37,724 nt of DNA from Deltaproteobacteria bacterium RIFCSPHIGHO2_02_FULL_44_16 (GTDB taxonomy: Bacteria; UBA10199; 2-02-FULL-44-16). The number at the start of each line of letters is the position of its first letter. Positions within the stretch are counted from its first letter, which is position 1. The stretch lies in contig MGRM01000005.1 of assembly GCA_001798185.1 (NCBI GenBank), forward strand, positions 102,194 through 139,917. The letters run 5' to 3'. A program made the translations under genes and the position numbers. Positions 8,091-16,309 of this stretch are shown here, in pieces. The notes below the pieces were generated by a model. The model did no database searches. It saw only the letters and a list, made by a program, of their open reading frames with translations, and had not been told where the DNA came from.

Positions 8091-8834
8091 TTATGCGACA
8101 GCTTCCATGGTCTTGGTGTCGATATCAAAATTAGCCGAGACGTTTTGCACATCATCGTGATCTTCAAGAGCTTCCATGAGCTTGAGCATTTTCTCTGCAT
8201 CGGTCCCTTCAAGCTTGATCGTATTTTGAGGAACCATCGTGATATTGGCATCGAGTGGCTTGAGCCCTTGTTTGTTGCATGTTTCGCGAACTTTTTCAAA
8301 AACTGTTGGTTCTGTAAGGACCGTCAGAAGATCTTCATCTTCAAGAATGTCCTCAGCGCCAGCATCGAGACAGAGTTCCATCAATTTTTCTTCACCGATC
8401 GATTTGTCAAAGGTAAGAACGCCGCGTTTGGTAAACATCCACGAGACACACCCAGCTTCACCCATGTTCCCACCATTTTTCGTAAACATATGACGAAGCT
8501 CAGCAACGGTCCGATTCCGATTATCGGTTAACGTTTCGACGAGGACGGCAGCCCCCCCAGGACCATACCCTTCAAAAGTGACCTCTTCGAATGTAAAACC
8601 TTCAAGCTCTCCGGTCCCTTTTTTGATAGCGCGCGCGACGTTGTCACCTGGCATATTGGCTGCACGCGCCTTGTCGAGAATGGTGCGAAGCCTTGGATTT
8701 GCACCTGGATCACCGCCCCCAATGCGTGCGGCAACAGTGATTTCCTTGATAAGCTTCGAGAAAAGTTTTCCTCTTTTGGCATCGAGAGCTCCTTTCTTAT
8801 GTTTAATAGACGACCACTTGGAATGACCGGACAT
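8091..8834 (-). CDS. yebC: YebC/PmpR-family regulatory protein
   Basis: This 247-residue member of the YebC/TACO1 family opens with [15 protein letters not shown] and continues [32 protein letters not shown] and [15 protein letters not shown] are the family's strongest blocks. Members act as transcriptional regulators or as ribosome-associated factors that relieve stalling; which applies here cannot be read from sequence. The start at 8834 has a GAGGTC ribosome site upstream. yebC beside ruvC is a widespread pairing. Confidence 0.95.
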   Translation of the reverse strand: MSGHSKWSSIKHKKGALDAKRGKLFSKLIKEITVAARIGGGDPGANPRLRTILDKARAANMPGDNVARAIKKGTGELEGFTFEEVTFEGYGPGGAAVLVETLTDNRNRTVAELRHMFTKNGGNMGEAGCVSWMFTKRGVLTFDKSIGEEKLMELCLDAGAEDILEDEDLLTVLTEPTVFEKVRETCNKQGLKPLDANITMVPQNTIKLEGTDAEKMLKLMEALEDHDDVQNVSANFDIDTKTMEAVA

Positions 8835-8844
8835 AAAGATGACC

Positions 8845-9906
8845 TCATTCATCGAGTAATTTTTGAAGGTCCGCGCGACTTGAACAGCGAACCAGGGCTT
8901 CACTCTTTTCGATTACTCCTTCCTTTACCAATTTTGCAAGCGATTGATCAAGGGTGATCATGCCGGTATCTTGTTGTCCCATTTGCATCTGAGAAAAAAT
9001 CTGATGGGTTTTTCCTTCTCGAATAAGATTGCGAATGCCAGGGGTAGGAATCAGAATTTCCAGGGCTAATTGCCGACCGCCTCCTTTTTTGGGAAGGAGT
9101 TGCTGACACAAAATCCCTTCTAAAATGAAGCTTAGCTGCGTTCTGACTTGAGGCTGTTGATGCGGAGGAAAAACGTCGATAATTCGGTCAATGGTTTGTG
9201 ACGTCGTGTTCGTATGAAGGGTCGCAAAGACCAAATGCCCGGTTTCTGCGATCGTAATTGCACTCTGGATCGTTTCAAGGTCTCGCATTTCTCCGATGAG
9301 CACAATATCAGGATCTTGGCGTAAAACATATTTGAGAGCACTGGGGAAATTGAGAGCATCTTTCCCAACTTCTCGTTGGTGAATCGTGCATTTTTTTTGT
9401 CGATAGACGAACTCAATAGGATCTTCGATCGTAATAATATGTTCGTTTCTGGTTTCATTGATAATTTCAACGAGCGAAGCAAGCGTGGTCGATTTTCCTG
9501 AACCTGTTGCCCCTGTCACCAGAATAAGTCCGCGCGGTCTGCTGGTGAGACCTGTCACTACGGGAGGAATCCCCAGTTCTTCTGGTTTTGAAATTCTTTC
9601 GGAAATGGTTCGAAAAGCTCCTGAAATATTTCCTTGGGCCCAATAGACGTTTCCGCGAAAACGCGAAATCCCTTCAAGACCAAACGAGAGATCGATCGAA
9701 AAATCGTGTTCAAGACGTGCAATTTGCTCTTTTGAAAGACATTCAAAACAAAGAGCTTTTGCTTCTTCTGAGGTGACTATTTTTTCATCCGCGGAGACGA
9801 GCTTCCCATCGATACGAATTTTAGGGGGAATGCCGACATTGAGATGAAGATCGCTTGCTCTGCGTTCCACGGTGAGAGCAAGAAGTGATTTCAGTGTTCG
9901 TGTCAT
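8845..9906 (-). CDS. pilT: Type IV pilus retraction ATPase PilT
   Basis: PilT is the hexameric ATPase that depolymerises pilin fibres for twitching and DNA uptake. The 353-residue protein has the N-terminal PAS-like part with RASDLHL, Walker [10 protein letters not shown] (132-140), the Asp box (TIEDPIEF), Walker B (LIGEMRD) and the His box ([10 protein letters not shown]). [10 protein letters not shown] corresponds to the retraction-specific AIRNLIRE motif, with Gly in place of the first Ala. A GGGGGG run precedes the ATG. It is the first gene of the operon that continues into yebC and ruvCAB, and it diverges from the pilus assembly cluster. Confidence 0.95.
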   Translation of the reverse strand: MTRTLKSLLALTVERRASDLHLNVGIPPKIRIDGKLVSADEKIVTSEEAKALCFECLSKEQIARLEHDFSIDLSFGLEGISRFRGNVYWAQGNISGAFRTISERISKPEELGIPPVVTGLTSRPRGLILVTGATGSGKSTTLASLVEIINETRNEHIITIEDPIEFVYRQKKCTIHQREVGKDALNFPSALKYVLRQDPDIVLIGEMRDLETIQSAITIAETGHLVFATLHTNTTSQTIDRIIDVFPPHQQPQVRTQLSFILEGILCQQLLPKKGGGRQLALEILIPTPGIRNLIREGKTHQIFSQMQMGQQDTGMITLDQSLAKLVKEGVIEKSEALVRCSSRADLQKLLDE

Positions 9907-9926
9907 GCACCCCCCTTAAAATAAAA

Positions 9927-9951
9927 AAATATCAGTTTTCGTCTGATATTT
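9927..9951 (-). promoter_or_regulatory. Hairpin in the pilT leader, attenuator-like
   Basis: AAATATCAG and CTGATATTT form a perfect 9-bp inverted repeat with a 7-base loop. Read toward pilT it is followed by a T-rich run (9923-9929 on the plus strand is all A), then the pilT ribosome site and ATG. In that direction it resembles an intrinsic terminator or attenuator. In the pilB direction no T run follows. It could also be a protein-binding palindrome. Confidence 0.45.
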
Positions 9952-9979
9952 CCAAAGAATTCTCTGAAAGGCCTCATGC

Positions 9980-10008
9980 TTGCTGCGGTAGTTGGTTTCA
10001 GGTATCAT
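9980..10008 (+). promoter_or_regulatory. Sigma-70 type promoter of the pilus cluster
   Basis: TTGCTG (9980-9985), a 17-base spacer and TATCAT (10003-10008). The start point would be near 10015, with GGGGGGTGG just before the pilB ATG at 10028. Confidence 0.5.
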
Positions 10009-10027
10009 CAGTTTTTCGGGGGGTGGT

Positions 10028-11719
10028 ATGGAAAAAGGAGAGGTTCAGGTACTGGAAAATATTGGGAAGGAGATGGTTTCTTCCGGCATTATCAGTTCGG
10101 ATCAGCTTGCCGTTGCCCTCGAAACCAAACGAAATCTTGGCGGAGACCTCGGCCAAATTTTGTTAAAAAAGAAATTTGTGACTGAAGAAGAAATTCTCGA
10201 TTTTTTAAAAAAGCGCTTCAATATTGAATTTATTTCTCTCAAAGATTATTCGGTTGATCCTGAAATTACGAAGCTTGTGCCGACGAGTCTCGCCCACAAA
10301 TATCATTTTATTCCTCTGTTCCGAACAGATGACACGCTTACCATTGCGTTGTCTGATCCGCTCGATGTGTTTGCGGTCGAGGATATTCGCACTGCTCTCA
10401 AATATCGGATTGAACCGGTGTTTGCATCTCCCGCTGAAATTCAAGCACTTGCCGGAAAAAATTTTCGTAGCCTCGAGAGTATGCCAAATCCAGAAGCTGA
10501 AATGGAAGTGGTCCAATATGGAACGGAATCTGAAGAAGAAATTGCGGAACGTCTTCGAGAAATGGCTTCGGGTTCGAAAGTTATTTCAGAGGTGAATAAG
10601 ATTATTCAAAGCGCTCTCAAAGAACGATCGAGTGATATTCATATTGAACCCATGGCAGAGTCTTTGCGCGTACGAGATCGTATTGATGGTGTGCTCGAAG
10701 AACGGCTTACCCTTTCGAAGGCGATGCATCTTCCTATTATTTCACGCATCAAAGTGATGGCAGGTATGGATATTGCGGAACGTCGGATTCCTCAGGATGG
10801 GCGCGTTCGATTGAAAACATTAGGGAGAAAAGTTGATCTCCGTATTTCGACCTATCCGACGATGCATGGCGAAAAAGTGGTCCTTCGTCTTTTGAGTCAA
10901 GAACAAGTGTTAGGACTCGATCAACTCGGTTTTGGCAATCTCGAACGAAAACAATTTGAAGATCTCATCACGCGACCCTACGGTATTTTTCTCGTGACTG
11001 GTCCTACGGGATCCGGAAAGACCACAACGCTCTATGCGGCGCTTCAACGGATTAATTCGCAAGACCGAAATATTATTTCGATTGAAGATCCCATTGAAAA
11101 TGAAATCAGCGGTGTCAATCAAGCTCAGGTCAATACCAAAGCGGGAATGACCTTTGCCTCTGCGCTTCGTTCGATTTTACGTCAAGATCCTGATGTCATT
11201 ATGCTTGGTGAAGTTCGGGATAAAGAGACTGCGGATATTGCAGTTCGTTCAGCCATTACGGGCCATCTTGTTTTTTCAACGCTTCATACCAATACGGCTA
11301 TTGGAGCGGTGACTCGACTTGGAGATTTAGGGATCGAACCTTTTCTCCTTTCATCAGCGCTTATTGGTGTATTAGCCCAGCGTCTGGTGAGAAAAATTTG
11401 TCCTCATTGTATAAAACCCGCAGATGTTTCTGATGAGAAAAAGAAAAAATTTGGAATCGATGTCCAGATGAAGCTCTCTCGCGGTGCTGGCTGTAAGCAT
11501 TGTCGTATGAGTGGGTATTCCGGACGGCAGGCTTTGTTTGAGCTGGTGAGTATCACTCCCGAACTCAAACAACTCATGAGTGAAGGTGCAAGCGAAGAAA
11601 AAATGTTAGAGCTTGCAAAAAAAGATGGTACAAAAACTCTTCGCGAGCATGGTGTGGAGCTGATGCGTGAAGGGAAAACAACGCTTGAAGAAGTGCTTCG
11701 CGTGACTGAGGAGTCCTAA
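10028..11719 (+). CDS. pilB: Type IV pilus extension ATPase (PilB/MshE/GspE family)
   Basis: The 563-residue AAA ATPase powers pilus polymerisation. Residues 1-140 form an MshEN-type N-domain (IGKEMVSSGIISSDQLAVAL, then GDLGQILLKKKF). The ATPase core has Walker A GPTGSGKTT at about 325-333, an Asp box, Walker B (MLGEVRD) and a His box. A tetracysteine zinc element, CPHC at about 458 and CKHC further on, is typical of extension rather than retraction ATPases. I chose ATG 10028 over GTG 9992 because it has a G-rich ribosome site and the promoter boxes lie upstream of it. pilC follows nine bases after the stop. Confidence 0.93.
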   Translation: MEKGEVQVLENIGKEMVSSGIISSDQLAVALETKRNLGGDLGQILLKKKFVTEEEILDFLKKRFNIEFISLKDYSVDPEITKLVPTSLAHKYHFIPLFRTDDTLTIALSDPLDVFAVEDIRTALKYRIEPVFASPAEIQALAGKNFRSLESMPNPEAEMEVVQYGTESEEEIAERLREMASGSKVISEVNKIIQSALKERSSDIHIEPMAESLRVRDRIDGVLEERLTLSKAMHLPIISRIKVMAGMDIAERRIPQDGRVRLKTLGRKVDLRISTYPTMHGEKVVLRLLSQEQVLGLDQLGFGNLERKQFEDLITRPYGIFLVTGPTGSGKTTTLYAALQRINSQDRNIISIEDPIENEISGVNQAQVNTKAGMTFASALRSILRQDPDVIMLGEVRDKETADIAVRSAITGHLVFSTLHTNTAIGAVTRLGDLGIEPFLLSSALIGVLAQRLVRKICPHCIKPADVSDEKKKKFGIDVQMKLSRGAGCKHCRMSGYSGRQALFELVSITPELKQLMSEGASEEKMLELAKKDGTKTLREHGVELMREGKTTLEEVLRVTEES

Positions 11720-11728
11720 GGAGGGGGA

Positions 11729-12946
11729 GTGGGCGTTTTTTATTACCGAGCACGCGATCAAAGTGGCGCTCTGATTCAAGGGGAAATCGAAGCCGCAAGC
11801 GAGCAAGAACTTAAAGAGGCTCTTTTTGACGAGGGACTTATTCCCCTCACGGTTCGCGAACAAGGAAAGAATTTTTTTTCTCTTCATTCCCTTCAATCTC
11901 TTTTTCAACGTGTAACACCAGAAGAGATGATGGTTTTTACCCGTCAATTCTTCACGCTCTTTAAAGCGGGCGTGAGTATGGATACGATTTTGAACACGCT
12001 TGCGAAGCAATCTAAAAGCGTTACGCTTCGAAATGGTTTGGTGCGTGTTCGTACTGATGTGAATAGTGGTTCAACCCTTGCTCAAGCTTTTGGCCGACAC
12101 CCAAAAATCTTTAATGAATTATATGTATCAATGCTCGCTGCTGGAGAAGAGGCAGGTATTCTCGAAAGTGTCTTAAAGAATCTCTCCCTTCTTATTGAAC
12201 GTGAGTTTGAAATTCAGAAGAATATCAAAGGTGCCATGCTCTATCCCAAGATTGTTCTCTTTGTCCTCGTGGGCGCGGTGATTTTTTTGATGACCTTTGT
12301 GGTTCCGAAGTTTGTCGGTTTCTACGCTCGTTATGGCGCTGAAGTGCCGCTTCCGACCCAGATCTTAATCGGCATCAGTAATTTTTTTCGGAATTATTGG
12401 TATGTGGCCATTTCGATTGTTGGTGTCTCTGTCTATTTTTTTCAACGTTTTTATCGGACGCGTATGGGGAAAATGAAAATAGATCGTCTTCGATTTCATC
12501 TTCCTGTCTTTGGAGATCTTCAACTGAAGGTCGCGAATGCTCGCTTTGGTCATATTTTAGCCGCGCTCTATCGTTCAGGCCTCCCCATGCCTCGTTCGCT
12601 CGAAGTGGTGGCGAATGTCATTGGGAATGTCGCTTTTTCTTTTGAGATCTTGATGGTGCGAGATGAGATTCAAAAAGGTTCCACACTTTCAGAAGCCATG
12701 AAACATCAACATTATTTTACTCCGGTTATCATTGAAACCACGAGCGTGGGAGAGCAGAGCGGTGCGATTGATGAGATGCTCGAAACGATTGCAGAACATT
12801 ATGAACTTGAAGTGAATCATACGATAAAAAATTTAACGACATTGCTTGAGCCCTTGTTGTTAGTTGGCATCTTTGGTATGGTGGCTTTACTCGCGCTCGC
12901 CATTTTCCTTCCTATTTGGAATTTGACGACGGTGATTCGGAATTAA
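11729..12946 (+). CDS. pilC: Type IV pilus platform protein (PilC/MshG/GspF family)
   Basis: This polytopic inner-membrane protein of 405 residues forms the rotor-like platform above the ATPase. It starts VGVFYYRARDQSGALIQGEI, the usual family opening. Two T2SSF cytoplasmic domains are seen (FTRQFFTLFKAGVSM, and FGHILAALYRSGLPM), each followed by membrane helices near residues 170-192, 220-235 and 375-397. GEEAGILE and GEQSGAIDEML are the conserved Gly-Glu motifs. The start is a GTG with AAGGAGG four bases before it. Confidence 0.93.
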   Translation: MGVFYYRARDQSGALIQGEIEAASEQELKEALFDEGLIPLTVREQGKNFFSLHSLQSLFQRVTPEEMMVFTRQFFTLFKAGVSMDTILNTLAKQSKSVTLRNGLVRVRTDVNSGSTLAQAFGRHPKIFNELYVSMLAAGEEAGILESVLKNLSLLIEREFEIQKNIKGAMLYPKIVLFVLVGAVIFLMTFVVPKFVGFYARYGAEVPLPTQILIGISNFFRNYWYVAISIVGVSVYFFQRFYRTRMGKMKIDRLRFHLPVFGDLQLKVANARFGHILAALYRSGLPMPRSLEVVANVIGNVAFSFEILMVRDEIQKGSTLSEAMKHQHYFTPVIIETTSVGEQSGAIDEMLETIAEHYELEVNHTIKNLTTLLEPLLLVGIFGMVALLALAIFLPIWNLTTVIRN

Positions 12947-12949
12947 GTG

Positions 12950-13321
12950 ATGAAACGAAGACATCGATCTCATCTTGAACTTACCATCATTGTCATTGTC
13001 GTGGGCCTTGCTGTTGTGCTCGGGATTGGCCTTTATCAAAAACGTTCTGAAGCTCAGAGTGCTCGACAACTGATGAGAGAGCTTTCAACATTTCGATCTG
13101 CTCTTGCTCTTTATAAAACAATGAATCACGAAAACCCGCTGCGTCTTGAAAACTTGATTGAAAAAGATTATGATTTTGGCGATGGGAAAAGACGTCGCTT
13201 TCTCGACGCACTTCCTCCCATAAAAGCAGGAGAAGTTCTGGATCCTTTTGGCACTCCTTATACGTACGATGCCACAAGTGGTTGGATAAAAAGTAAAACC
13301 GAAGGATATGAAAAATGGTAA
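12950..13321 (+). CDS. Pilin-like membrane protein without prepilin cleavage motif (copy 1)
   Basis: The 123-residue protein has a basic N-terminus (MKRRHRSHLE), one hydrophobic helix at about 11-30 (LTIIVIVVGLAVVLGIGL) and a soluble domain ending DPFGTPYTYDATSGWIKS...EGYEKW. The DP-F/W-G-x-PY-x-Y element is characteristic of major pseudopilin (GspG-type) C-terminal domains. A Glu stands close before the helix, but there is no Gly at the -1 site of a G/F-TLIE motif, so processing by prepilin peptidase is doubtful. ATG 12950 is preferred to the adjacent GTG 12947. It follows pilC directly and has a tandem paralogue next to it, in the place of mshF in MSHA operons. Confidence 0.65.
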   Translation: MKRRHRSHLELTIIVIVVGLAVVLGIGLYQKRSEAQSARQLMRELSTFRSALALYKTMNHENPLRLENLIEKDYDFGDGKRRRFLDALPPIKAGEVLDPFGTPYTYDATSGWIKSKTEGYEKW

Positions 13322-13704
13322 TCTCGCTTGGAATGCAACGAACTCGCATTGTTATTCAGAGGTTATTTTTAATCGGTGTTGCCATGATTTCTATTTTTCT
13401 TTTTATTGCTTCCATTCATTTTGAACGAGAAGTGCAAAATCAAAAAACTCTCTTTTATCAACTGCAACTTTTGCGAACGTCGATCCAACTTTTTAAAGCA
13501 GTCATGCATCGTAATCCCGGAAGCCTTGAAGAACTTGCCTCTTTGGAATACCAATTTCCTGACGAGGTTATTATGAGGCGTTTTCTTGAATACCCTGTTT
13601 TTGTTGGGGATAAACAGTTTACCGATCCCTTTGGCGATCCTTATACGTATGATCCTCAAACAGGATGGGTAAGGAGTATTTCAGGTGGGTACGAATTTTG
13701 GTAA
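13315..13704 (+). CDS. Pilin-like membrane protein without prepilin cleavage motif (copy 2)
   Basis: This is a 129-residue paralogue of the preceding gene. One transmembrane helix (about 15-34) is followed by a helix-rich stretch (LLRTSIQLFKAVMHRNPGSLEEL) and then DPFGDPYTYDPQTGWVRSISGGYEFW, which matches the end of copy 1 nearly position by position. No G/F-TLIE prepilin motif is present. AAGGA at 13302-13306 supports ATG 13315, which overlaps copy 1 by seven bases; ATG 13333 is an alternative. A role as a pilus-associated inner-membrane protein is inferred from context only. Confidence 0.65.
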   Translation: MVISLGMQRTRIVIQRLFLIGVAMISIFLFIASIHFEREVQNQKTLFYQLQLLRTSIQLFKAVMHRNPGSLEELASLEYQFPDEVIMRRFLEYPVFVGDKQFTDPFGDPYTYDPQTGWVRSISGGYEFW

Positions 13705-13725
13705 AAAGAATAAATAATATGTATT

Positions 13726-13750
13726 ATAAGTAAAAAAATACTTATTTTTT
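13726..13750 (+). terminator. AT-rich hairpin with T run after the platform genes
   Basis: ATAAGTA (13726-13732) and TACTTAT (13739-13745) form a perfect 7-bp stem over an A6 loop, followed by a T run. The stem is weak, but the layout is that of an intrinsic terminator and it separates the pilB-pilC group from the pilin gene. Confidence 0.5.
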
Positions 13751-13833
13751 ATATATTTATATTCATTTAGTGATGTTTTACTTTTCGTATTATTTTTCAG
13801 AAAAAAATAACCCGCTTTTGAAATGAAAGCATG

Positions 13834-13839
13834 TATAAT
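13834..13839 (+). promoter_or_regulatory. Possible -10 box of the pilin promoter
   Basis: TATAAT at 13834-13839, directly preceded by TG, lies in a very AT-rich gap 68 bases before the pilin start codon. No good -35 box is seen at the standard distance, so this is tentative. I saw no sigma-54 type site here. Confidence 0.35.
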
Positions 13840-13906
13840 TTGGCTGAATTCAGGAAAAAACAACTCGGGGAAAAATTATTCACATTTTAACGGAGGAGGG
13901 GGATTT

Positions 13907-14293
13907 ATGAAAAACAAGGGTTTTACATTAATCGAGTTAATCTTGGTGATTGCAATACTTGGTATTCTTGCAATCTCCGCGCTGCCGCGCTTCTTGGATC
14001 TCAGTACTGAAGCTGAACAAGCGAGTCGAGACGGTGTGGTAGGAGCGGTAAGAGCTGGTATTCAGCTGTATAGGGCCAATGATATGGTGACAAATGGAGG
14101 AGTCGGAAACTATCCCGCAACATTGGATGGTGAATCCAACGGAGCTTGTGCCAACTGCTTCGATACGATTCTGACAAATGGAGTCAGCGATGGAAGTTGG
14201 ACACGGGTCAGTGACACTGCCTATGAATTCGATGATGGAACAAATCCTCCTGTTACCTTTAGCTATGACCAGTCAACAGGAGAATTCCAATAA
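13907..14293 (+). CDS. Type IV prepilin, probable major pilin (MSHA-like)
   Basis: The 128-residue prepilin has the leader MKNKG and the cleavage/methylation motif G/FTLIEL, with Glu at +5, then the hydrophobic helix ILVIAILGILAISALP. It continues RFLDLSTEAEQASRDGVVGAV, resembling MshA-type pilins. The globular part is short and has CANC, a possible short disulphide pair. An exceptionally strong ribosome site (GGAGGAGGGGG) precedes ATG 13907, which fits high expression. The in-frame start at 13823 is rejected because it would bury the leader. The gene stands alone between terminators, another major-pilin trait. Confidence 0.9.
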   Translation: MKNKGFTLIELILVIAILGILAISALPRFLDLSTEAEQASRDGVVGAVRAGIQLYRANDMVTNGGVGNYPATLDGESNGACANCFDTILTNGVSDGSWTRVSDTAYEFDDGTNPPVTFSYDQSTGEFQ

Positions 14294-14335
14294 GTAGGAA
14301 TGAAGGAAGCAGGTCAAGTATTGTCTATTTGCTCG

Positions 14336-14372
14336 AAGCCGAGAAATGAAAATTTCTCGGCTTTTGTTTTTG
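14336..14372 (+). terminator. Intrinsic terminator of the pilin gene
   Basis: GCCGAGAAAT and ATTTCTCGGC form a perfect 10-bp stem, extended by two A-T pairs, over a GAAA tetraloop. TTTTGTTTTT follows. It lies 43 bases after the pilin stop codon. Confidence 0.9.
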
Positions 14373-14411
14373 ATCTTGCTCTAGAGGAGTTAACTTTTTT
14401 TATGAGTACGA

Positions 14412-14485
14412 TGTCATTCCTGCGAAAGCAGGAATCCAGTGTGTTTATCAGATTTTCTGGATCCCCGCTTTCGCGAGGATGGCAT
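14412..14485. repeat. REP-like inverted repeat (copy B)
   Basis: One arm is TGTCATTCCTGCGAAAGCAG continuing GAATCCAG; the other end is CTGGATCCCCGCTTTCGCGA continuing GGATGGCAT. The arms are near-complementary over about 28 bases around a 17-base centre. It belongs to the same family as copies A, C and D. Confidence 0.8.
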
Positions 14486-14518
14486 ACTCAAAGTTAATTC
14501 ACTCTCTTGGGAAGAAAA

Positions 14519-14917
14519 ATGATCAAGCGAAATGTAAATCTCATGATGGCACTTTCCATTATTGTTGCATCCCTTCTTTTTGGGGTGATCCATTTTTTTT
14601 CACAAGCTCTTCAAAACGGTATTCGCCTTGATCTTCAGCGTGCTGCTCTTCTGCTTGTTCATGAACGTCTTGAAGAGATGATTGCCTTGAAAACAGAAAA
14701 GGGATTCGACGCTCTCAAGCTTGGTGAGAGTTTCGATGAAACCTACTTAGGTGATTTTGCCTTTTTCAGATGTCGCACGAAAATTTCTGAAGTGACCTCA
14801 TCTGATTTTGTGACACCGCAGGTCAACTCGGGATATAAAAGGATCGAAGTGAATGTGGAATGGGGAGAGGAGAAAGATCAACATTTCTCTCTTGCGACGA
14901 TGCTTTCACGTTATTGA
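14519..14917 (+). CDS. Minor-pilin-like single-pass membrane protein
   Basis: The 132-residue protein has a short basic N-terminus, a hydrophobic helix at about 9-28 and a periplasmic domain whose pattern is like GspI/PilV-type minor pilins: an extended helix with LLVHERLEEMIALK, then F-F-C-R-T-K-I, and YKRIEVNVEWGEEK before the end. The G/F-TLIE motif is missing, so it may be an unprocessed pilin relative or only share the fold. I chose ATG 14519, with GGGAAG upstream, over the TTG at 14507. The next gene starts seven bases after the stop. Confidence 0.6.
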   Translation: MIKRNVNLMMALSIIVASLLFGVIHFFSQALQNGIRLDLQRAALLLVHERLEEMIALKTEKGFDALKLGESFDETYLGDFAFFRCRTKISEVTSSDFVTPQVNSGYKRIEVNVEWGEEKDQHFSLATMLSRY

Positions 14918-14924
14918 GGAGATC

Positions 14925-15368
14925 ATGCAGCATTTTGATCGATCATACGCTCCGTTCGGGTTTTTCGATAAAGGAATCATTATTTTTATGATGATCTTTA
15001 TGATTATTGCGATGACCAAAATTCTTTTTTCTGGTTTCGAACTGTATCGTTTTATGGTCTATCGAAGTCATATTTTTTGGTTATCTTCTCCTTCTGCTCT
15101 CATCGATGAAAAATGGAAGAGCATGCAGCCCCACGATATTTTGCAAAAGGAGAGAGTTCATTATGCTCTTCGTGCTGGTTTCGAATACGCCTTCAAGGAA
15201 ATGAAGCATGGAAGAAATCCCTCAGGAAGCAAAAAGAAATTTGAAGATACAGAATTGAGAGTTCATTTCGATCCCCTTCAAAAGCGTTTGTCCGTGACAG
15301 CTTCTGCAGGTGACGACATTCATCAAGAATCCATGTTCCTTCATGCCCCTTCCGAGGATAAAAAGTAA
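14925..15368 (+). CDS. Small membrane protein of the pilus cluster, function unknown
   Basis: I do not recognise a family. The 147-residue protein starts MQHFDRSYAPFGFFDKG, has one strongly hydrophobic helix at about 18-36 (GIIIFMMIFMIIAMTKILF) and a basic, helix-rich soluble domain with a short beta region (ELRVHFDPLQKRLSVTA) near the end. The single-helix layout is pilin-like, but no cleavage motif is present. GAGGAG precedes ATG 14925; the longer frame from 14853 overlaps the previous gene. Co-transcription with the preceding gene suggests a shared role in pilus biogenesis (inference). Confidence 0.6.
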   Translation: MQHFDRSYAPFGFFDKGIIIFMMIFMIIAMTKILFSGFELYRFMVYRSHIFWLSSPSALIDEKWKSMQPHDILQKERVHYALRAGFEYAFKEMKHGRNPSGSKKKFEDTELRVHFDPLQKRLSVTASAGDDIHQESMFLHAPSEDKK

Positions 15369-15386
15369 TTTCATCGTGCCGATTCC

Positions 15387-15415
15387 TTGCAAAGAAGTGA
15401 TAATCCAGGTATAAG
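15387..15415 (+). promoter_or_regulatory. Sigma-70 type promoter before the ExeA-like gene
   Basis: TTGCAA (15387-15392), a 17-base spacer and TATAAG (15410-15415), ending 21 bases before the start codon at 15437. GGAGAG forms the ribosome site. It would drive the second pilus operon through to the secretin. Confidence 0.55.
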
Positions 15416-15436
15416 AACAATTCGGAGAGACGCACT

Positions 15437-16294
15437 ATGTATTTGGAATTCTTTGGATTTTCAGAAAAACCGTTTTCGATTACCCCCGATATTCAATTTC
15501 TTTATTTGGGGAAGCAACATGAGAAGGCGCTCCAAACCCTTTTGTATAGCATTCGCGAGCGACTTGGATTTTCTCTTCTCACGGGAGAAGTAGGAGCAGG
15601 GAAAACCATGTTGTCGCGCGCGCTTTTGTCGCGGCTTGATCAATCTGTGGAGACAGCGCTTCTCATCAATCCTCTCCTTTCGGTACCTGAATTGCTCAAG
15701 ACGATTACCAAGGACTTTGGCATTGCCATCCGTTCCATAACACCTCAAAAATTAATGGAAGCCCTGAATCGTTTTTTAATTGAAGTTTCCAATGCTGGAA
15801 AAACAGCGCTTGTTGTTATTGATGAAGCCCAAAATCTTTCTTCAGAGGCTTTAGAAGCGATTCGACTCTTGACGAATTTAGAAACTGAGAAACAAAAATT
15901 ACTTCAAATTTTACTCGTGGGACAACCAGAATTATTGAAAAAACTAAAGCAGCATGACCTTCGTCAACTCAATCAGCGCATTAGTAGTCGGGTTCATCTT
16001 TCACCACTCGAATTTATTGAAATGATGCGATATATCAATCATCGGATCTCGATGGCAGGTGGAAGTGGAAAAGTTTTTTTTGATCCAAAAGCGTACCGTC
16101 TCCTTTATAGCGAATCAAAAGGGTATCCACGGTTAATTAATTTGCTTTGCGATCGTGCGCTCATGTCTGCTTATGTTCGTGAAAGTTATATTGTGGATAA
16201 GGACGATTTAAAAACAGCAATCTGCGATTTTCGAGGGAAAGAACAAGCGCCGATATGGACAGTGTTGAAACGATTTTTGCTTTCGGCTCGATGA
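15437..16294 (+). CDS. ExeA/GspA/MshM-family AAA ATPase
   Basis: The 285-residue ATPase opens with MYLEFFGFSEKPFSITPD, the hallmark of the ExeA/MshM family. It has Walker A GEVGAGKTML at about 51-60, Walker B LVVIDEAQNL and a C-terminal lid (GYPRLINLLCDRAL). The family's partner protein ExeB/GspB/MshN remodels peptidoglycan or aids secretin assembly. The short form without a peptidoglycan-binding domain matches MshM rather than full-length ExeA. It is followed 15 bases later by an MshN-like gene. Confidence 0.88.
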   Translation: MYLEFFGFSEKPFSITPDIQFLYLGKQHEKALQTLLYSIRERLGFSLLTGEVGAGKTMLSRALLSRLDQSVETALLINPLLSVPELLKTITKDFGIAIRSITPQKLMEALNRFLIEVSNAGKTALVVIDEAQNLSSEALEAIRLLTNLETEKQKLLQILLVGQPELLKKLKQHDLRQLNQRISSRVHLSPLEFIEMMRYINHRISMAGGSGKVFFDPKAYRLLYSESKGYPRLINLLCDRALMSAYVRESYIVDKDDLKTAICDFRGKEQAPIWTVLKRFLLSAR

Positions 16295-16309
16295 GAAGGA
16301 ACTTTATTT

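Noticed and set aside
7592-8299. 235-residue version of RuvC
   Set aside because: The first 70 residues run through yebC in another frame; the conserved start MIILGIDPG at 8089 gives the normal length.
13823-13906. Upstream extension of the pilin frame
   Set aside because: It would place 28 extra residues before the MKNKG leader and bypass the very strong ribosome site at 13891-13901.
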